In this document: positions 8,716 to 17,841 of the stretch, piece by piece
Position numbering within the stretch: the stretch's first letter is position 1
Layout: every line of letters begins with the position of its first letter
Assembly (NCBI RefSeq): GCF_009856865.1
Contig: NZ_WVUD01000012.1
Location: 39,649 to 103,648 of the forward strand
Length of the DNA: 64,000 bases
Direction: 5' to 3'
Source of the DNA: Solidesulfovibrio aerotolerans
GTDB lineage: Bacteria > Desulfobacterota > Desulfovibrionia > Desulfovibrionales > Desulfovibrionaceae
Notes under the pieces: model-generated
Database searches by the model: none
Seen by the model: only the letters and a program-made list of their open reading frames with translations
What the model was told of the DNA's origin: nothing
Translations under genes and position numbers: made by a program

Positions 8716-10523
8716 TCGATAAGCGCCTCGTCCGGGTCCGGGACGGCGTACGGGACAGCGTCTGCCGGCCCAGCCTCGGCTTCTTCGGCCCCGGTGGCAT
8801 TGTTTCGCGTCACCCGCGCGCCCGGCCCGCTGCGCACCCGGTCCAGGATGGCACCGGTCAGTTCACTTAGGCCCTCGCGGGTCTTGGCCGAGAGCGTTAT
8901 GGCTTCGGGAAAGACATTTCGCAACGCACCACGTAATTCCTCGGGCACGGAATCCCACTTGTTGAGCACGAACAGGCGCGGCACGTCGCCAAGCTCCATC
9001 TCTTGCAGGATATCGGCCACGGCGGCGGCTTGGGCCTCCACCTCGGGATGGGAGGCGTCAGCCACGGCAACGAGCAGATCCGCTGCTTCCAGTTCTTCCA
9101 GCGTGGCCCGAAAGGCTTCTTTGAGCTCCTTGGGCAGTTCGCGGATAAACCCCACCGTGTCGGTCAGGATTATCTCGTGGTCGCTGGGAAAGCGCAGCCG
9201 GCGGCTGGTCGGATCGAGGGTGGCGAACAGGCGGTTTTCGGCCAAAACGGCGCTGCCGGTCAGGGTATTGAGCAGCGTTGATTTGCCGGCGTTGGTATAG
9301 CCGACAAGCGACACCACCGGCAGTCCGGCCCTGGCCCGGCCGGCCCGGGCGGCGGCCCGGCGTTTGCGCAATTCCTTGAGTTCATCCTTGATGCGCCCGA
9401 TGCGTTCGCGAATGCGCCGCCGATCCACTTCGAGCTTGGTTTCGCCCGGTCCCCGGCCGCCAATGCCGCCCATGAGCCGCGACATGGCCCGGTCCTGGCG
9501 CACCAGACGCGGTTGCAAATATTTAAGCTGGGCCATTTCCACTTGCAGCTTGCCCGAGCGGGTGGCGGCGTGCTGGGCAAAAATGTCGAGGATCAACTGG
9601 GTGCGGTCGATGACCCGCAGTTGGGTCACCTCGGCCAGGTTGCGGATCTGGGACGGCGACAGTTCGCCGTCAAAGACCAGCAGCGAAGCCCCGGCCCGCA
9701 AGGCCGCAATCTCGATCTCGGCCAGTTTGCCCTTGCCGAGCAAAAATTTCGGATTGACCGTGGCCACGCGCTGCACCACCCGCTCGGCAATATCCAACCC
9801 GGCCGTGTCGGCCAGGGCGGCCAACTCGTCCAGGGAGGCTTCCTGGACGGGCTTGGGGGTGCTGGCCACGCTGACCAACACGGCGCGCTCGCGGCCCGAA
9901 GCGGATTTGCCCGGGGTGTCGATGCGCTCGCCTTCGCGGGCCAGTTCGGCTTCCAGGGCCTCGGCCAGGGCGGTAAAATCCTCGTCCACCCGGTCAAACG
10001 GACGCGGCGGCAGCACGTCGTAGGGCGCGTCGCCGGCTCCGGGCGGCAGCAGATGGGCTACATGCAGCGCCACAGGCGCGGCCAGACCGTCGATGGTCAG
10101 CGCCGCCACGGAGTCCAGGCGCAAAAAGAGCATGTCGGTCAAATCTTCTTCATTGAGCGGCTCGCCGGCCAGATGGACGTGGAGCAGGCGCAGCCCGCGC
10201 AACCGGCCGGAGCTTAAGCGCGCCCGGTCGAGTTCGGGGATGAGGATGCCCTTTTGATTGCCGACGATGATGTGGGCCGGGCGGCCTTTGCGATCAATGA
10301 GCAAGCCGACCTGACGACCGATGCCGTAGGCGATGGCGGCCAGTTCCCGGGCCTGATCGACGGTATAGCCGCCGACAGCGGGATAGCGCCGCGTTCCCAA
10401 ACGTTCCAATGCTTTGACCTGACTGGGTTTCAGTCCGATCACGTTGCCGACGACCTTGGCAGCTATGGCGAATCCTTTTTGTTGGAGGGGCAGTGCCGCA
10501 GACGCGGCGACCGGGCAGTACAA
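8712..10523 (-). CDS. hflX: GTPase HflX
   Basis: Up to 603 residues. The HflX N-terminal domain and glycine-rich linker (G-G-I-G-G-R-G-P-G-E-T-K-L-E) are followed by a GTPase domain: G1 G-Y-T-N-A-G-K-S-T-L, G3 D-T-V-G-F-I, G4 N-K-W-D. HflX binds the 50S subunit and rescues or splits stalled ribosomes, especially under heat stress. The start is uncertain: the longest frame opens at TTG 10523 without a clear ribosome site, and a GTG about 30 codons in is an alternative. An N-terminal extension of about 170 residues compared with E. coli HflX is common in this group. Confidence 0.92.
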   Translation of the reverse strand: MYCPVAASAALPLQQKGFAIAAKVVGNVIGLKPSQVKALERLGTRRYPAVGGYTVDQARELAAIAYGIGRQVGLLIDRKGRPAHIIVGNQKGILIPELDRARLSSGRLRGLRLLHVHLAGEPLNEEDLTDMLFLRLDSVAALTIDGLAAPVALHVAHLLPPGAGDAPYDVLPPRPFDRVDEDFTALAEALEAELAREGERIDTPGKSASGRERAVLVSVASTPKPVQEASLDELAALADTAGLDIAERVVQRVATVNPKFLLGKGKLAEIEIAALRAGASLLVFDGELSPSQIRNLAEVTQLRVIDRTQLILDIFAQHAATRSGKLQVEMAQLKYLQPRLVRQDRAMSRLMGGIGGRGPGETKLEVDRRRIRERIGRIKDELKELRKRRAAARAGRARAGLPVVSLVGYTNAGKSTLLNTLTGSAVLAENRLFATLDPTSRRLRFPSDHEIILTDTVGFIRELPKELKEAFRATLEELEAADLLVAVADASHPEVEAQAAAVADILQEMELGDVPRLFVLNKWDSVPEELRGALRNVFPEAITLSAKTREGLSELTGAILDRVRSGPGARVTRNNATGAEEAEAGPADAVPYAVPDPDEALID

Positions 10524-10629
10524 GAATTACCGAACGGCATGCCTGTAGCGCGCTAGCCGCCCCTCCGGCAAGGGGTCGTAGCGTCGTTTGGCTGGAACAG
10601 GGGCGCAAGGGCGATGGAAACGACTGCGG

Positions 10630-12684
10630 CTAGCGGCCTTCGCCGAGGCTGTTGCTGCGAAACGCCGCCACCAGATCTTCCAGGCCGTCCACCTGCCGCG
10701 TCAGATCCTCCACCACACCGGCCGATTCCCGCATACCCTGGGCGATCTCCGAGGACAGGCGGCTGACTTCCTCTTCGGCCCGGTTGATCTCTTCGCTGGT
10801 GGCCGACTGCTCCTCGGCCGCCGTGGCAATGCCCTGGACCTGGGCCGACGTCTCGTCCACCAGGGCCACGATCTGGGCCAGGGCCGTTTCCGAAGCGCCG
10901 GCCAATTCGGTGGCGTCAGCCACGGCCCGGGTCGCTTCGTCCACCTTGGCCATGCTGTCCCGGGCACCGATCTGGATGGCCCCGATGGAGGCACCCACTT
11001 CCTTGGTGGCGGTCATGGTCTTTTCAGCCAGCTTGCGCACCTCATCGGCCACCACGGCAAAGCCCCGGCCGGCATCGCCGGCCCGGGCCGCCTCGATGGC
11101 GGCGTTTAAGGCCAGCAGGTTGGTCTGGTCGGCGATGTCGGAAATGACGTTCATGATGGTCCCGATGGCCTGCGCCTTGGCCCCGAGTTCGTCCATGCCG
11201 GCCTTGACCTCGCGGGATACCGCGTCCACGCGGCTGATGGCGGCGATGGATTTTTCCACCACCGTGCGGCCATTGACGGCCTGGGCCCGGGCGTCGTCGG
11301 CCTTGGTCGAAGCGGCGGCGGCATTCTTGGCCACTTCCAGCACCGTGGCGTTCATCTCTTCCATGGCCGTGGCGGTTTCGGTGGTGCGGCGCTCCTGCTC
11401 GCCCACCGAGGTGGAAACCGTGGCAATTTCCCGGGAAAGCTGCTCGGCCACGCCGGTCAGGGTGTCCATGACGCCTTGCAGGCGGTCGGCGGCCATGGCC
11501 AACCCCTGGCTTTTGGCAGTTTCAGCCTGCTCGTTGGCTTGCCGGGCCTCCTCCAGAGCTGTGGACACCCGGTCGGCCTGGGCCAGGGCTTCCGCACCCT
11601 TGGCTTTGGCTTCTTCCAGGCTGGTTTCGATGCTGGCGCTCATGGCGCTTAAAGCCTCGCCAAGCGTTTGCAATTCGTCGCCACTGGCAATGTGCAGGCG
11701 CTGTCCGTGGTCGCCCTTGGCCACGGCGGCGGCGAAGTCCATGCAGGCCCGCAGCTTGCCCAGGACCGCGACATTAAGCAGCATGAAAACGGCAGCCAGA
11801 ATGGCCAGGGTGACAGCCAGGGCGATGCCGGCATTTTGCCGGGTGGCCGCGTCGGCATAGGCGCGAAATTCCGCCAGCGGCGCTTCAACAACGACACGCC
11901 AGCCGGTTTTGGCATCAAAGGCGACGGCGGCCAGATGGTCACCGGAAGCATCGCTGTAGTCCAGGACCGCGTTGCCGGTGGTGGCCAGAATGCGCTTGCC
12001 GATGTCGGTGGCGGCGAAATCCGTCTTCATGAGCAGCGACTTGTCGGGATGGGCCAGGATCATACCCTGGGCGTCGAGGATAAAGGCATAGCCGGTCTGG
12101 CCGATCTTGGTCGCGGCCAGATCGGCGGTCAGCGATTCGAGATCCATACCGCAGTTGATCAGGCCAACGAGTTTGCCGGCCCCGTCGCGGATAGGCTGGG
12201 CCAGCACCACGGCGGCTTTGCCGGTGGTGCGGCTGATAAGGGCCTTGGACACCACGTCGGTCTTGGTGTCCCGGACCACAGCGGCAAAATAGTCCCGGTC
12301 GGCCACATTGACCTTGCCGATGGCGGCTGGATTGGTGGAGGCTGTGGCCAACCCTTTGAGGTCGAAGACATTGGCGTAATCCACGCCAACCATGCCTTTG
12401 ACCAGGGTGGTGAGCAAGGCGTTGGCCTCGGCGGCGCTCTGCCCTTGGGCTGCGGCGACGAGTTGCGGCGTTTTGGCGAAACTGGCCAGGAGGGCGAGGT
12501 TGTCCGTCACCGAGCCGGCCACCTCCTTGAGCATCGCCTGGTCCAAAAGGACCATGGACTGGCTTTCGACCTGCTTGAAGGCCGATTTGACGGAGCGGTC
12601 GTTGCAAATGACCAAAGCCGCCATGCCGATGACGACAATGCCGAGGATCGGTGCAAAAAATTTGGCGCGAAGTGAAAGACGCAT
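10630..12684 (-). CDS. Methyl-accepting chemotaxis protein with dCache sensor
   Basis: 684 residues from ATG 12684, chosen for its GGAGGG site six bases upstream. Membrane segment at about residues 8-30, a periplasmic dCache-type double PAS sensor (about 35-290), a second membrane segment (about 300-325), a HAMP-like region, then the signalling domain with the invariant hairpin tip ([17 protein letters not shown]). dCache domains commonly bind amino acids or organic acids; the ligand is unknown. A sigma-28-type promoter is present upstream, placing it in the late flagellar regulon. Confidence 0.93.
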   Translation of the reverse strand: MRLSLRAKFFAPILGIVVIGMAALVICNDRSVKSAFKQVESQSMVLLDQAMLKEVAGSVTDNLALLASFAKTPQLVAAAQGQSAAEANALLTTLVKGMVGVDYANVFDLKGLATASTNPAAIGKVNVADRDYFAAVVRDTKTDVVSKALISRTTGKAAVVLAQPIRDGAGKLVGLINCGMDLESLTADLAATKIGQTGYAFILDAQGMILAHPDKSLLMKTDFAATDIGKRILATTGNAVLDYSDASGDHLAAVAFDAKTGWRVVVEAPLAEFRAYADAATRQNAGIALAVTLAILAAVFMLLNVAVLGKLRACMDFAAAVAKGDHGQRLHIASGDELQTLGEALSAMSASIETSLEEAKAKGAEALAQADRVSTALEEARQANEQAETAKSQGLAMAADRLQGVMDTLTGVAEQLSREIATVSTSVGEQERRTTETATAMEEMNATVLEVAKNAAAASTKADDARAQAVNGRTVVEKSIAAISRVDAVSREVKAGMDELGAKAQAIGTIMNVISDIADQTNLLALNAAIEAARAGDAGRGFAVVADEVRKLAEKTMTATKEVGASIGAIQIGARDSMAKVDEATRAVADATELAGASETALAQIVALVDETSAQVQGIATAAEEQSATSEEINRAEEEVSRLSSEIAQGMRESAGVVEDLTRQVDGLEDLVAAFRSNSLGEGR

Positions 12685-12731
12685 AGCGTTCCCTCCAGAC
12701 GAGAGTTCCGGCGTGGCACAACAAAGCCACA

Positions 12732-12754
12732 TGACATTATTTATATATATGTCA
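12732..12754. promoter_or_regulatory. Inverted repeat in the chemoreceptor 5' leader
   Basis: TGACAT-N11-ATGTCA between the predicted transcription start and the coding start of the chemoreceptor. AT-rich centre. Possible operator; no known regulator motif recognised. Confidence 0.3.
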
Positions 12755-12771
12755 CAAGACCGGCACCATGT

Positions 12772-12798
12772 CTATCGGCTCGCTGTGAAAAGTGATTA
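12772..12798 (-). promoter_or_regulatory. Sigma-28 (FliA) promoter of the chemoreceptor gene
   Basis: On the minus strand: TAAT (12798-12795), 15 bases, GCCGATAG (12779-12772), against the consensus TAAA-N15-GCCGATAA. Predicted start near 12764, giving an 80-base leader. Correct orientation and a flagellar-class target support it. The rest of 12799-13085 shows no gene or structure I can support. Confidence 0.75.
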
Positions 12799-13085
12799 CT
12801 CTGGCAACCTATTTGGCCTGCCTCCAGGGAGGATATTCTTCCAATTCTGTAAAAAGTGATTTCTCTCTTCTGACAGGGCGCAACGCAATGCCAGGCCGCA
12901 AGTGCAGCCTTTGCAAATCTGGAGCCGGCCGCATTGAGGCCGTGGAGTGGCCCGGCCCAAGATGGACAGAGACATGGAGCAGTGGTGTGCAGCCCGGTTC
13001 AGAGTCGCTATGGTAAAATACGACACAAAATGCTGTGTGTTGTGGCAAGCCTGCGGGATGTGGCGGTGTGAGGCTCAAAAGAGTG

Positions 13086-13227
13086 CCTCCGGCGGCCAAA
13101 GGGCTGAGCCCTTTGGAATCCCTCCTGGAAGGCAGGGATTTAAGGGGAGCGTTTGCCGCTTCGCCCCCCCTTATTAACTTCTCCAAGTGCAGGGGTCCGG
13201 GGGGATCATCCCCCCGGCCGCCGGAGG
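13086..13227. repeat. Composite inverted hairpin repeat, copy 3 (142 bp)
   Basis: Same orientation and exact length as copy 1. Borders at 13086-13097 and 13216-13227. The left stem is CCAAAGGGC/GCCCTTTGG with loop TGA; relative to copy 1 the closing pair changes from G-C to C-G on both sides, a compensatory change. Lies 39 bp past the stop of the IMP cyclohydrolase gene. Confidence 0.9.
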
Positions 13228-13266
13228 CCTCTTCTGCCTCTCCTGCCTCTTCCGCTCTCCCCCCTC

Positions 13267-13860
13267 TTAGGCATCAGCCAAGTACGTGGCGATGGCGTCG
13301 TCGTAGGTGCTGGTCTGGCGGAAGGTGGCGGCGGCGGTTTTTTGGCGCAGGGCCAGCGGGGCCTGCATGGTGTTTCCGGCCAGGGCGTCCATGACTTCGG
13401 CATAGAAAGCCGGGTCCGGCACCACCAGGATGGAGGCGAAATTTTTGGCAGAAGCGCGCAGCAGGGTCGGGCCGCCGATATCGATCTGCTCCACCATTTC
13501 GGGCAGGGGCAGTTTTTTCTCCAGGGCCTTGCCGAAGGCGTAGAGATTGACCACCACCATGTCAAAGGCGGCGATGCCGTGTTTGGCAAGGGTGGCCAGG
13601 TGTTCGGGATTGTCCTTGTCGGCCAGGATGCCGCCGTGGACGTTGGGGTGCAGGGTTTTGACTCGGCCGTTTAAGATTTCGGGAAACCCGGTCACGTCGC
13701 TGACGGAGGTCACGGGCAGCCCCGCTTCCATGAGCAGTTTGCGGGTGCCGCCGGTGGAGACCAGTTCGACCCCGGCAGCGGACAGGAACCGGGCCAGTTC
13801 AGGCAGACCGGTCTTGTCCGTGACGCTTAACAGCGCCCGTTTGATTGGCAAAAAATCCAT
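13267..13860 (-). CDS. Stand-alone IMP cyclohydrolase (PurH N-terminal domain)
   Basis: 197 residues from ATG 13860. It aligns with the first domain of bifunctional PurH: K-R-A-L-L-S-V-T-D-K-T-G-L, S-T-G-G-T, G-R-V-K-T-L-H-P-N-V-H-G-G-I-L, D-I-G-G-P-T-L-L-R-A-S-A-K-N. This MGS-like domain closes FAICAR to IMP, the last step of purine synthesis. The AICAR transformylase domain (about 320 residues) is absent, and the protein ends cleanly 39 bp before a repeat. I take it as a genuine single-domain enzyme, with the transformylase (a separate PurH C-terminal domain or PurP) encoded elsewhere. Confidence 0.9.
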   Translation of the reverse strand: MDFLPIKRALLSVTDKTGLPELARFLSAAGVELVSTGGTRKLLMEAGLPVTSVSDVTGFPEILNGRVKTLHPNVHGGILADKDNPEHLATLAKHGIAAFDMVVVNLYAFGKALEKKLPLPEMVEQIDIGGPTLLRASAKNFASILVVPDPAFYAEVMDALAGNTMQAPLALRQKTAAATFRQTSTYDDAIATYLADA

Positions 13861-13935
13861 GCTGGACCTCGCTTTTTTCAGGCGAGGTGCCACAACCCGG
13901 CCGGCTTGGCAAGGGCGCGGGGCGCTCCTGGTCGG

Positions 13936-13971
13936 GACGTCCGGCCGCTGACGGGTCTTCGGCCGGACGTC
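13936..13971. terminator. Stem-loop after the TPR gene
   Basis: Perfect 12-bp inverted repeat GACGTCCGGCCG/CGGCCGGACGTC with a 12-base loop, between the TPR gene stop and the IMP cyclohydrolase start. No T run, so termination is uncertain. Confidence 0.4.
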
Positions 13972-14002
13972 GCAAAGGGATGCCGCGTATAGGGCGAGAA
14001 AG

Positions 14003-14575
14003 CTAGGCGGCGACCCGCTTGAGTTCCTCGGCCAGTTCCCTGGCGGCAGCATTGGCCGGATCCTGCAACAGGATCTGATCCAGTTCGTTGCCGGCTTCGG
14101 TGTGGCGGCCGAGATTGACCAGACAGCCGGCCAGGGTGAAGCGCACCTCGTGCTTGATGGGGTCCAGGGCGAGGTAATCCTGCAAATAGGGCAGGACTTC
14201 CCCCAGACGTGCGTCGGCATGGGCCAGCCGCACGAGGCCGAAAAGGGCCACGAGGTTTTCAGGATTTTTCGCCAGGGCACCCTTGAAATGGGTGAAGGCC
14301 TCGGCAGTCTCGCCACGCTCCATTTCGATCAGCGCCATGCCCGACAGGGACCGGTCGTCGGCCTCGATGGAGGAGGCCTTGCGGTAGAGCAGCATGGCAT
14401 CGTCGAGCTGGCCGCGCTGGACGGCGATGGTGGCCAGACCCAGATAGGGGTCGGGATGGATGCCGTTATTGGTCATGGCCTTGCCGTAATACTCTTCGGC
14501 TTTGTCCAGGTCGCCCATGAACAGATAACACTCGCCGAGTTCCTTGTTGATTTCGTAGTCCAATTGCCCACTCAT
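14003..14575 (-). CDS. Tetratricopeptide repeat protein
   Basis: 190 residues from ATG 14575, with GGAGGGG nine bases upstream. Four to five TPR-like helix pairs fill the protein (for example G-E-C-Y-L-F-M-G-D-L-D-K-A-E-E-Y-Y-G-K-A-M and G-L-A-T-I-A-V-Q-R-G-Q-L-D-D-A-M). No signal peptide or membrane segment, so cytoplasmic. TPR proteins are scaffolds and no enzyme domain is present. Divergent from the flagellar operon, so a link with flagellar assembly is possible but unproven. Confidence 0.85.
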   Translation of the reverse strand: MSGQLDYEINKELGECYLFMGDLDKAEEYYGKAMTNNGIHPDPYLGLATIAVQRGQLDDAMLLYRKASSIEADDRSLSGMALIEMERGETAEAFTHFKGALAKNPENLVALFGLVRLAHADARLGEVLPYLQDYLALDPIKHEVRFTLAGCLVNLGRHTEAGNELDQILLQDPANAAARELAEELKRVAA

Positions 14576-14866
14576 GACATCCCCTCCATTCGCGGCAGCC
14601 CGTTTTGCTGGATTTGGGCGCTTGCCGTTTCGCGCCGCCTGGCAGCGACGCCTCAGATGGTACGTGTCGGCTTTCGCCGGCCTGGCAGTGCGACCTGTCA
14701 GGTGAAGCGTGTCTAGCAATCGGTGTGCCAACCTGTTTTTGCCGCCTGCCTCCGCGTTCCAGGGCCTTGGCAGCAATGAAGGTTTTGGGAAATGCGCTTC
14801 GCTTTATTAGAATGTGAAACATATATCCGGAAAAAAATTCCTGACACGCCGACGCGTTCGATCCGG

Positions 14867-14882
14867 CTGGAACGCTTTTTGC
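14867..14882 (+). promoter_or_regulatory. Sigma-54 promoter of the flagellar operon
   Basis: CTGGAACGCTTTTTGC matches the -24/-12 consensus YTGGCACG-N4-TTGC at all but one fixed position; the GG (14869-14870) and GC (14881-14882) are ten bases apart. Predicted start near 14894, 55 bases before flgB. Sigma-54 control of basal-body genes is usual for polar flagella. The rest of the gap 14576-14866 holds no supported gene. Confidence 0.85.
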
Positions 14883-14948
14883 CCTAGGAAGCAGCGAACC
14901 CGGGGTAATCCACCCGGGACAGTCCGCCCAAGCGGAGGGAAAAACGCA

Positions 14949-15359
14949 ATGAAAACAATATTTTCAAATAATATCGGGCTGATCGGCAAGGTCATGGACC
15001 TGCACCTGGAGCGTCAGAATCTTGTCATGTCCAATCTGGCCAACCTGGACGTGCCCGCCTACAAGGCCCGCTCCCTGGATTTTGAAAAGGAACTCCAGTC
15101 GGCGCTCAATACCAACGACAAGGGCAAGATGACCCGCACCAGCGGCGGCCATCTGCCCACGGTTTTTAACGCCGCAGGCTTTGAAGGCGATCTGGAGATG
15201 GGGTGGAAGCCCCGGGTGGTCCAGGGCCTGGACAGCGTCAATATGGAAAAGGAAATGACGGTCATGGCCAAAAACACGTTGATGTACAACGCCCTGGCCG
15301 ACCTGGCAAAGAGAGATTTCGAAGGTCTGCAAAAGGTCATCATCGACGGAGGCAAGTAG
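14949..15359 (+). CDS. flgB: Flagellar proximal rod protein FlgB
   Basis: 136 residues from ATG 14949, with GGAGGG upstream. The rod-protein N-terminal motif (Q-N-L-V-M-S-N-L-A-N-L-D-V-P-A-Y-K-A-R) and C-terminal helix (N-T-L-M-Y-N-A-L-A-D-L) are present. It forms the innermost part of the flagellar rod with FlgC and FliE and is secreted by the flagellar type III system without a cleaved signal. First gene of a seven-gene operon. Confidence 0.95.
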   Translation: MKTIFSNNIGLIGKVMDLHLERQNLVMSNLANLDVPAYKARSLDFEKELQSALNTNDKGKMTRTSGGHLPTVFNAAGFEGDLEMGWKPRVVQGLDSVNMEKEMTVMAKNTLMYNALADLAKRDFEGLQKVIIDGGK

Positions 15360-15360
15360 C

Positions 15361-15801
15361 ATGGATCTCTTTACCGCGCTGGACATCGGTTCGTCGGGCA
15401 TGTCGGCCCAGCGGACCACGATGAACACCATCTCCATGAACCTGGCCAATATCAAGACCACCAGGACGGTCAACGGCGGCGGGCCTTACGTGCGCAAGTC
15501 CGTCATGCTGGAATCGACCCCGGTGGACAGCCCGTTTTCCAGCGCCATGAAAACGGCCATGGACCGCGACCTGGCCGGAGTCAAGGTGACGGGCATGGTC
15601 GACGACAACCGGCCGTTTCGCATGCAGTACGAGCCGGGCCATCCCGACGCCAACGCCGACGGCTACGTCGCCTATCCCGACATCAACGTGGTTGAGGAGA
15701 TGGCCAACATGATCACGGCCATGCGCAGCTACGAAGCGTCAAGCTCATCCGTCGGCACCGTCAAAAACATGTTCAACAAAGCCCTGGAAATCGGGCGTTA
15801 A
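15361..15801 (+). CDS. flgC: Flagellar proximal rod protein FlgC
   Basis: 146 residues, starting one base after the flgB stop. N-terminal D-I-G-S-S-G-M-S-A-Q-R and M-N-L-A-N-I-K-T-T motifs, and the C-terminal N-V-V-E-E-M-A-N-M-I-T-A-M-R-S-Y-E segment, are diagnostic of the FlgC rod family. Translationally coupled to flgB. Confidence 0.95.
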   Translation: MDLFTALDIGSSGMSAQRTTMNTISMNLANIKTTRTVNGGGPYVRKSVMLESTPVDSPFSSAMKTAMDRDLAGVKVTGMVDDNRPFRMQYEPGHPDANADGYVAYPDINVVEEMANMITAMRSYEASSSSVGTVKNMFNKALEIGR

Positions 15802-15813
15802 CGGAGAAGCACC

Positions 15814-16140
15814 ATGGCCATCCCACCGCTCGCCCTGTCCGCCTACCAAAACGCCATGGGCCAGTCCCAGGGCATCTCGTCGAAGGTGTCGCGCTCCCTG
15901 GCCAAGCCGGCCGCCCCGGCCGAAGGCTTCGGCCAGACGCTGCTCGACTCCGTAACGCGCGTCAATGACATGCAAAATCAAAAGGCCGGCATGGTCGAAT
16001 CCTTTGTTTCAGGCAAGAGCGAGAACGTCCATGAGCTGATGATCAATCTGCAAAAGGCCAGCACGGCCATGCAGATGACCACGGCCGTGCGCGGCAAGGT
16101 TCTCGACGCCTACCGCGAATTGGTCAAAATCCAATTCTAG
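15814..16140 (+). CDS. fliE: Flagellar hook-basal body protein FliE
   Basis: 108 residues. The C-terminal half carries the FliE pattern (F-V-S-G-K-S-E-N-V-H-E-L-M-I-N-L-Q-K-A-S-T-A-M-Q split over 15998-16075, ending in Y-R-E-L-V-K-I-Q-F). FliE joins the MS ring to the rod. Length is normal for the family. Confidence 0.94.
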   Translation: MAIPPLALSAYQNAMGQSQGISSKVSRSLAKPAAPAEGFGQTLLDSVTRVNDMQNQKAGMVESFVSGKSENVHELMINLQKASTAMQMTTAVRGKVLDAYRELVKIQF

Positions 16141-16191
16141 GCCCGATTCCTGCTAGAGCCGCCTTAAACGAAGCCCGCCAGGAGAACCGCC

Positions 16192-17835
16192 ATGCCTGAC
16201 TTTGTGAAGCAGCACTTCGAGAAACTCATCCAGTACTGGTCCAATCGATCGGCTGCCCAACGCATCCTTCTGGTCGGCTTGTCCGCCTCCCTGGTCATCG
16301 CCTTCGGCGTGATGCTCATCTTCCTCAACCAGCCGGATATGCGCGTCCTTTATACCAATATGGGCCAGGAAGACGCCTCCCGGGTGGTGGGACTGCTCAA
16401 GGCCTCCAAGACGCCCTACGAGCTGCGCGACAACGGAACCACCGTGCTGGTGCCGGCCGAGGCCGTGTACGAACAGCGCCTCAAGGTGGCCGGCGAAGGC
16501 GTCATGCGCGGCCAGGGCATCGGCTTCGAGCTTTTTGACGAACTCAAAGTGGGCCAGACCGACTTCGTGCAGCGCATCAACTACACGCGCGCCCTGCAAG
16601 GCGAACTGTCCCGCACCATCAGCGAATTTCCCCAGGTGGAAAAGACCCGCGTCCATCTGGTGCTGCCCCAGAAGAGCCTTTTTATCGAAGAGCAGAAAAA
16701 GGCCACGGCCTCGGTGGTCCTGACCCTGCGCAAGGGCCAAAAACTTGACGCCAAGCAATTGCTGGGCATCGTCAATCTGGTGGCCATGTCCGTGGAAGGC
16801 CTCACCCCGGAACACATCACCGTCACCGACACCACCGGCCAGTCCCTGTACCAGCCGCGTGGCGAAGGCGGCCTGGACGGGATGACCACCACCCAGTTCG
16901 AATACAAAAACACGGTCGAATCCAACCTGGAAAACCGCCTCGAACAGATTCTCACCCCCATCCTCGGCCCGGGCCGGTCTTTGGCCAAGGTCAATGTGGA
17001 ACTGGATTTTGCCCAGCGCACCACCCGCAAGGAAATGTATGACCCCAACGCCACCGTGGTGCGCAGTGAGCAAAAAAGCGATGAATCCACCTCCGGTTCC
17101 GCTGCCGTGGACGCCTCGGGTGCCACCACCACCCCGCGCGGCGGCGGCCAGGCCGTGCCCAACACCAATTTCCGGGGCGAAGGCTATTCCGGTACCGAAT
17201 CCACCCAGAAGTCCAGCCGGGAAAACAAGACCACCAACTACGAGATAAACAAGGAAGAACAAAACATCGTCAACCCGGTTGGCGAGATGAAGCGGCAGTC
17301 CATTGCGGTTATCGTTGACGGGACGTACGAGAAGGTTGAAGGTTCGGGCACGTACAAGTATATTCCCCGCCCGGCCGAAGAACTGGAGCGCATCAAGCAG
17401 ATCGTGTCCCGGGCCTGCGGCCTGGACAGCGCGCGCGGCGACGAGATCCAGGTGTCGAGCTTCGAGTTCGGCCCGCCCGACGCCTCGCTGGAACCGAGCC
17501 TGCTCCAGACCATGATGGAATACGCCCAGCGTCTGGGCAAGCCTTTCATCAACGGCCTGCTGATCTTTCTGTTCCTTATCCTGGTCGTACGGCCGGTGGT
17601 GCTGGCGCTGATCCGGCCCCGGGTCACTGAAGAGGAGATCGAAACCTTGGAACGTCTGCCCGAAGGTGAAGCCCGGCTGGCTCTGGCCGAGGCCGAGGAA
17701 AGCGAGGACGCGGCAGCCCTGTTGGAGCCGGGTCGGCAGTTCGAACTGGCCAAGCACCAGGCGCTGCAACTTTTTGAAGAAAACATGGAGCAGTCCATCT
17801 CGCTGCTCAAGTCCTGGCTCAAGCAGGAGGCCTAA
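16192..17835 (+). CDS. fliF: Flagellar MS-ring protein FliF
   Basis: 547 residues, ATG 16192, with AGGAG upstream. Membrane segment near residues 20-43, the ring-building periplasmic domains (V-L-Y-T-N-M-G-Q-E-D; N-Y-T-R-A-L-Q-G-E-L-S-R-T-I), a Ser/Thr-rich linker near 295-345, and a second membrane segment near 445-467. The acidic C-terminus (to residue 547) is the FliG-binding part. Forms the inner-membrane base of the flagellum and houses the export gate. Confidence 0.96.
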   Translation: MPDFVKQHFEKLIQYWSNRSAAQRILLVGLSASLVIAFGVMLIFLNQPDMRVLYTNMGQEDASRVVGLLKASKTPYELRDNGTTVLVPAEAVYEQRLKVAGEGVMRGQGIGFELFDELKVGQTDFVQRINYTRALQGELSRTISEFPQVEKTRVHLVLPQKSLFIEEQKKATASVVLTLRKGQKLDAKQLLGIVNLVAMSVEGLTPEHITVTDTTGQSLYQPRGEGGLDGMTTTQFEYKNTVESNLENRLEQILTPILGPGRSLAKVNVELDFAQRTTRKEMYDPNATVVRSEQKSDESTSGSAAVDASGATTTPRGGGQAVPNTNFRGEGYSGTESTQKSSRENKTTNYEINKEEQNIVNPVGEMKRQSIAVIVDGTYEKVEGSGTYKYIPRPAEELERIKQIVSRACGLDSARGDEIQVSSFEFGPPDASLEPSLLQTMMEYAQRLGKPFINGLLIFLFLILVVRPVVLALIRPRVTEEEIETLERLPEGEARLALAEAEESEDAAALLEPGRQFELAKHQALQLFEENMEQSISLLKSWLKQEA

Positions 17836-17841
17836 ACCCGC

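Noticed and set aside
12799..13085. Small frame with C-S-L-C-K motif between chemoreceptor and repeat
   Set aside because: No convincing ribosome site, odd composition and a stop with no domain-like continuation; treated as non-coding.
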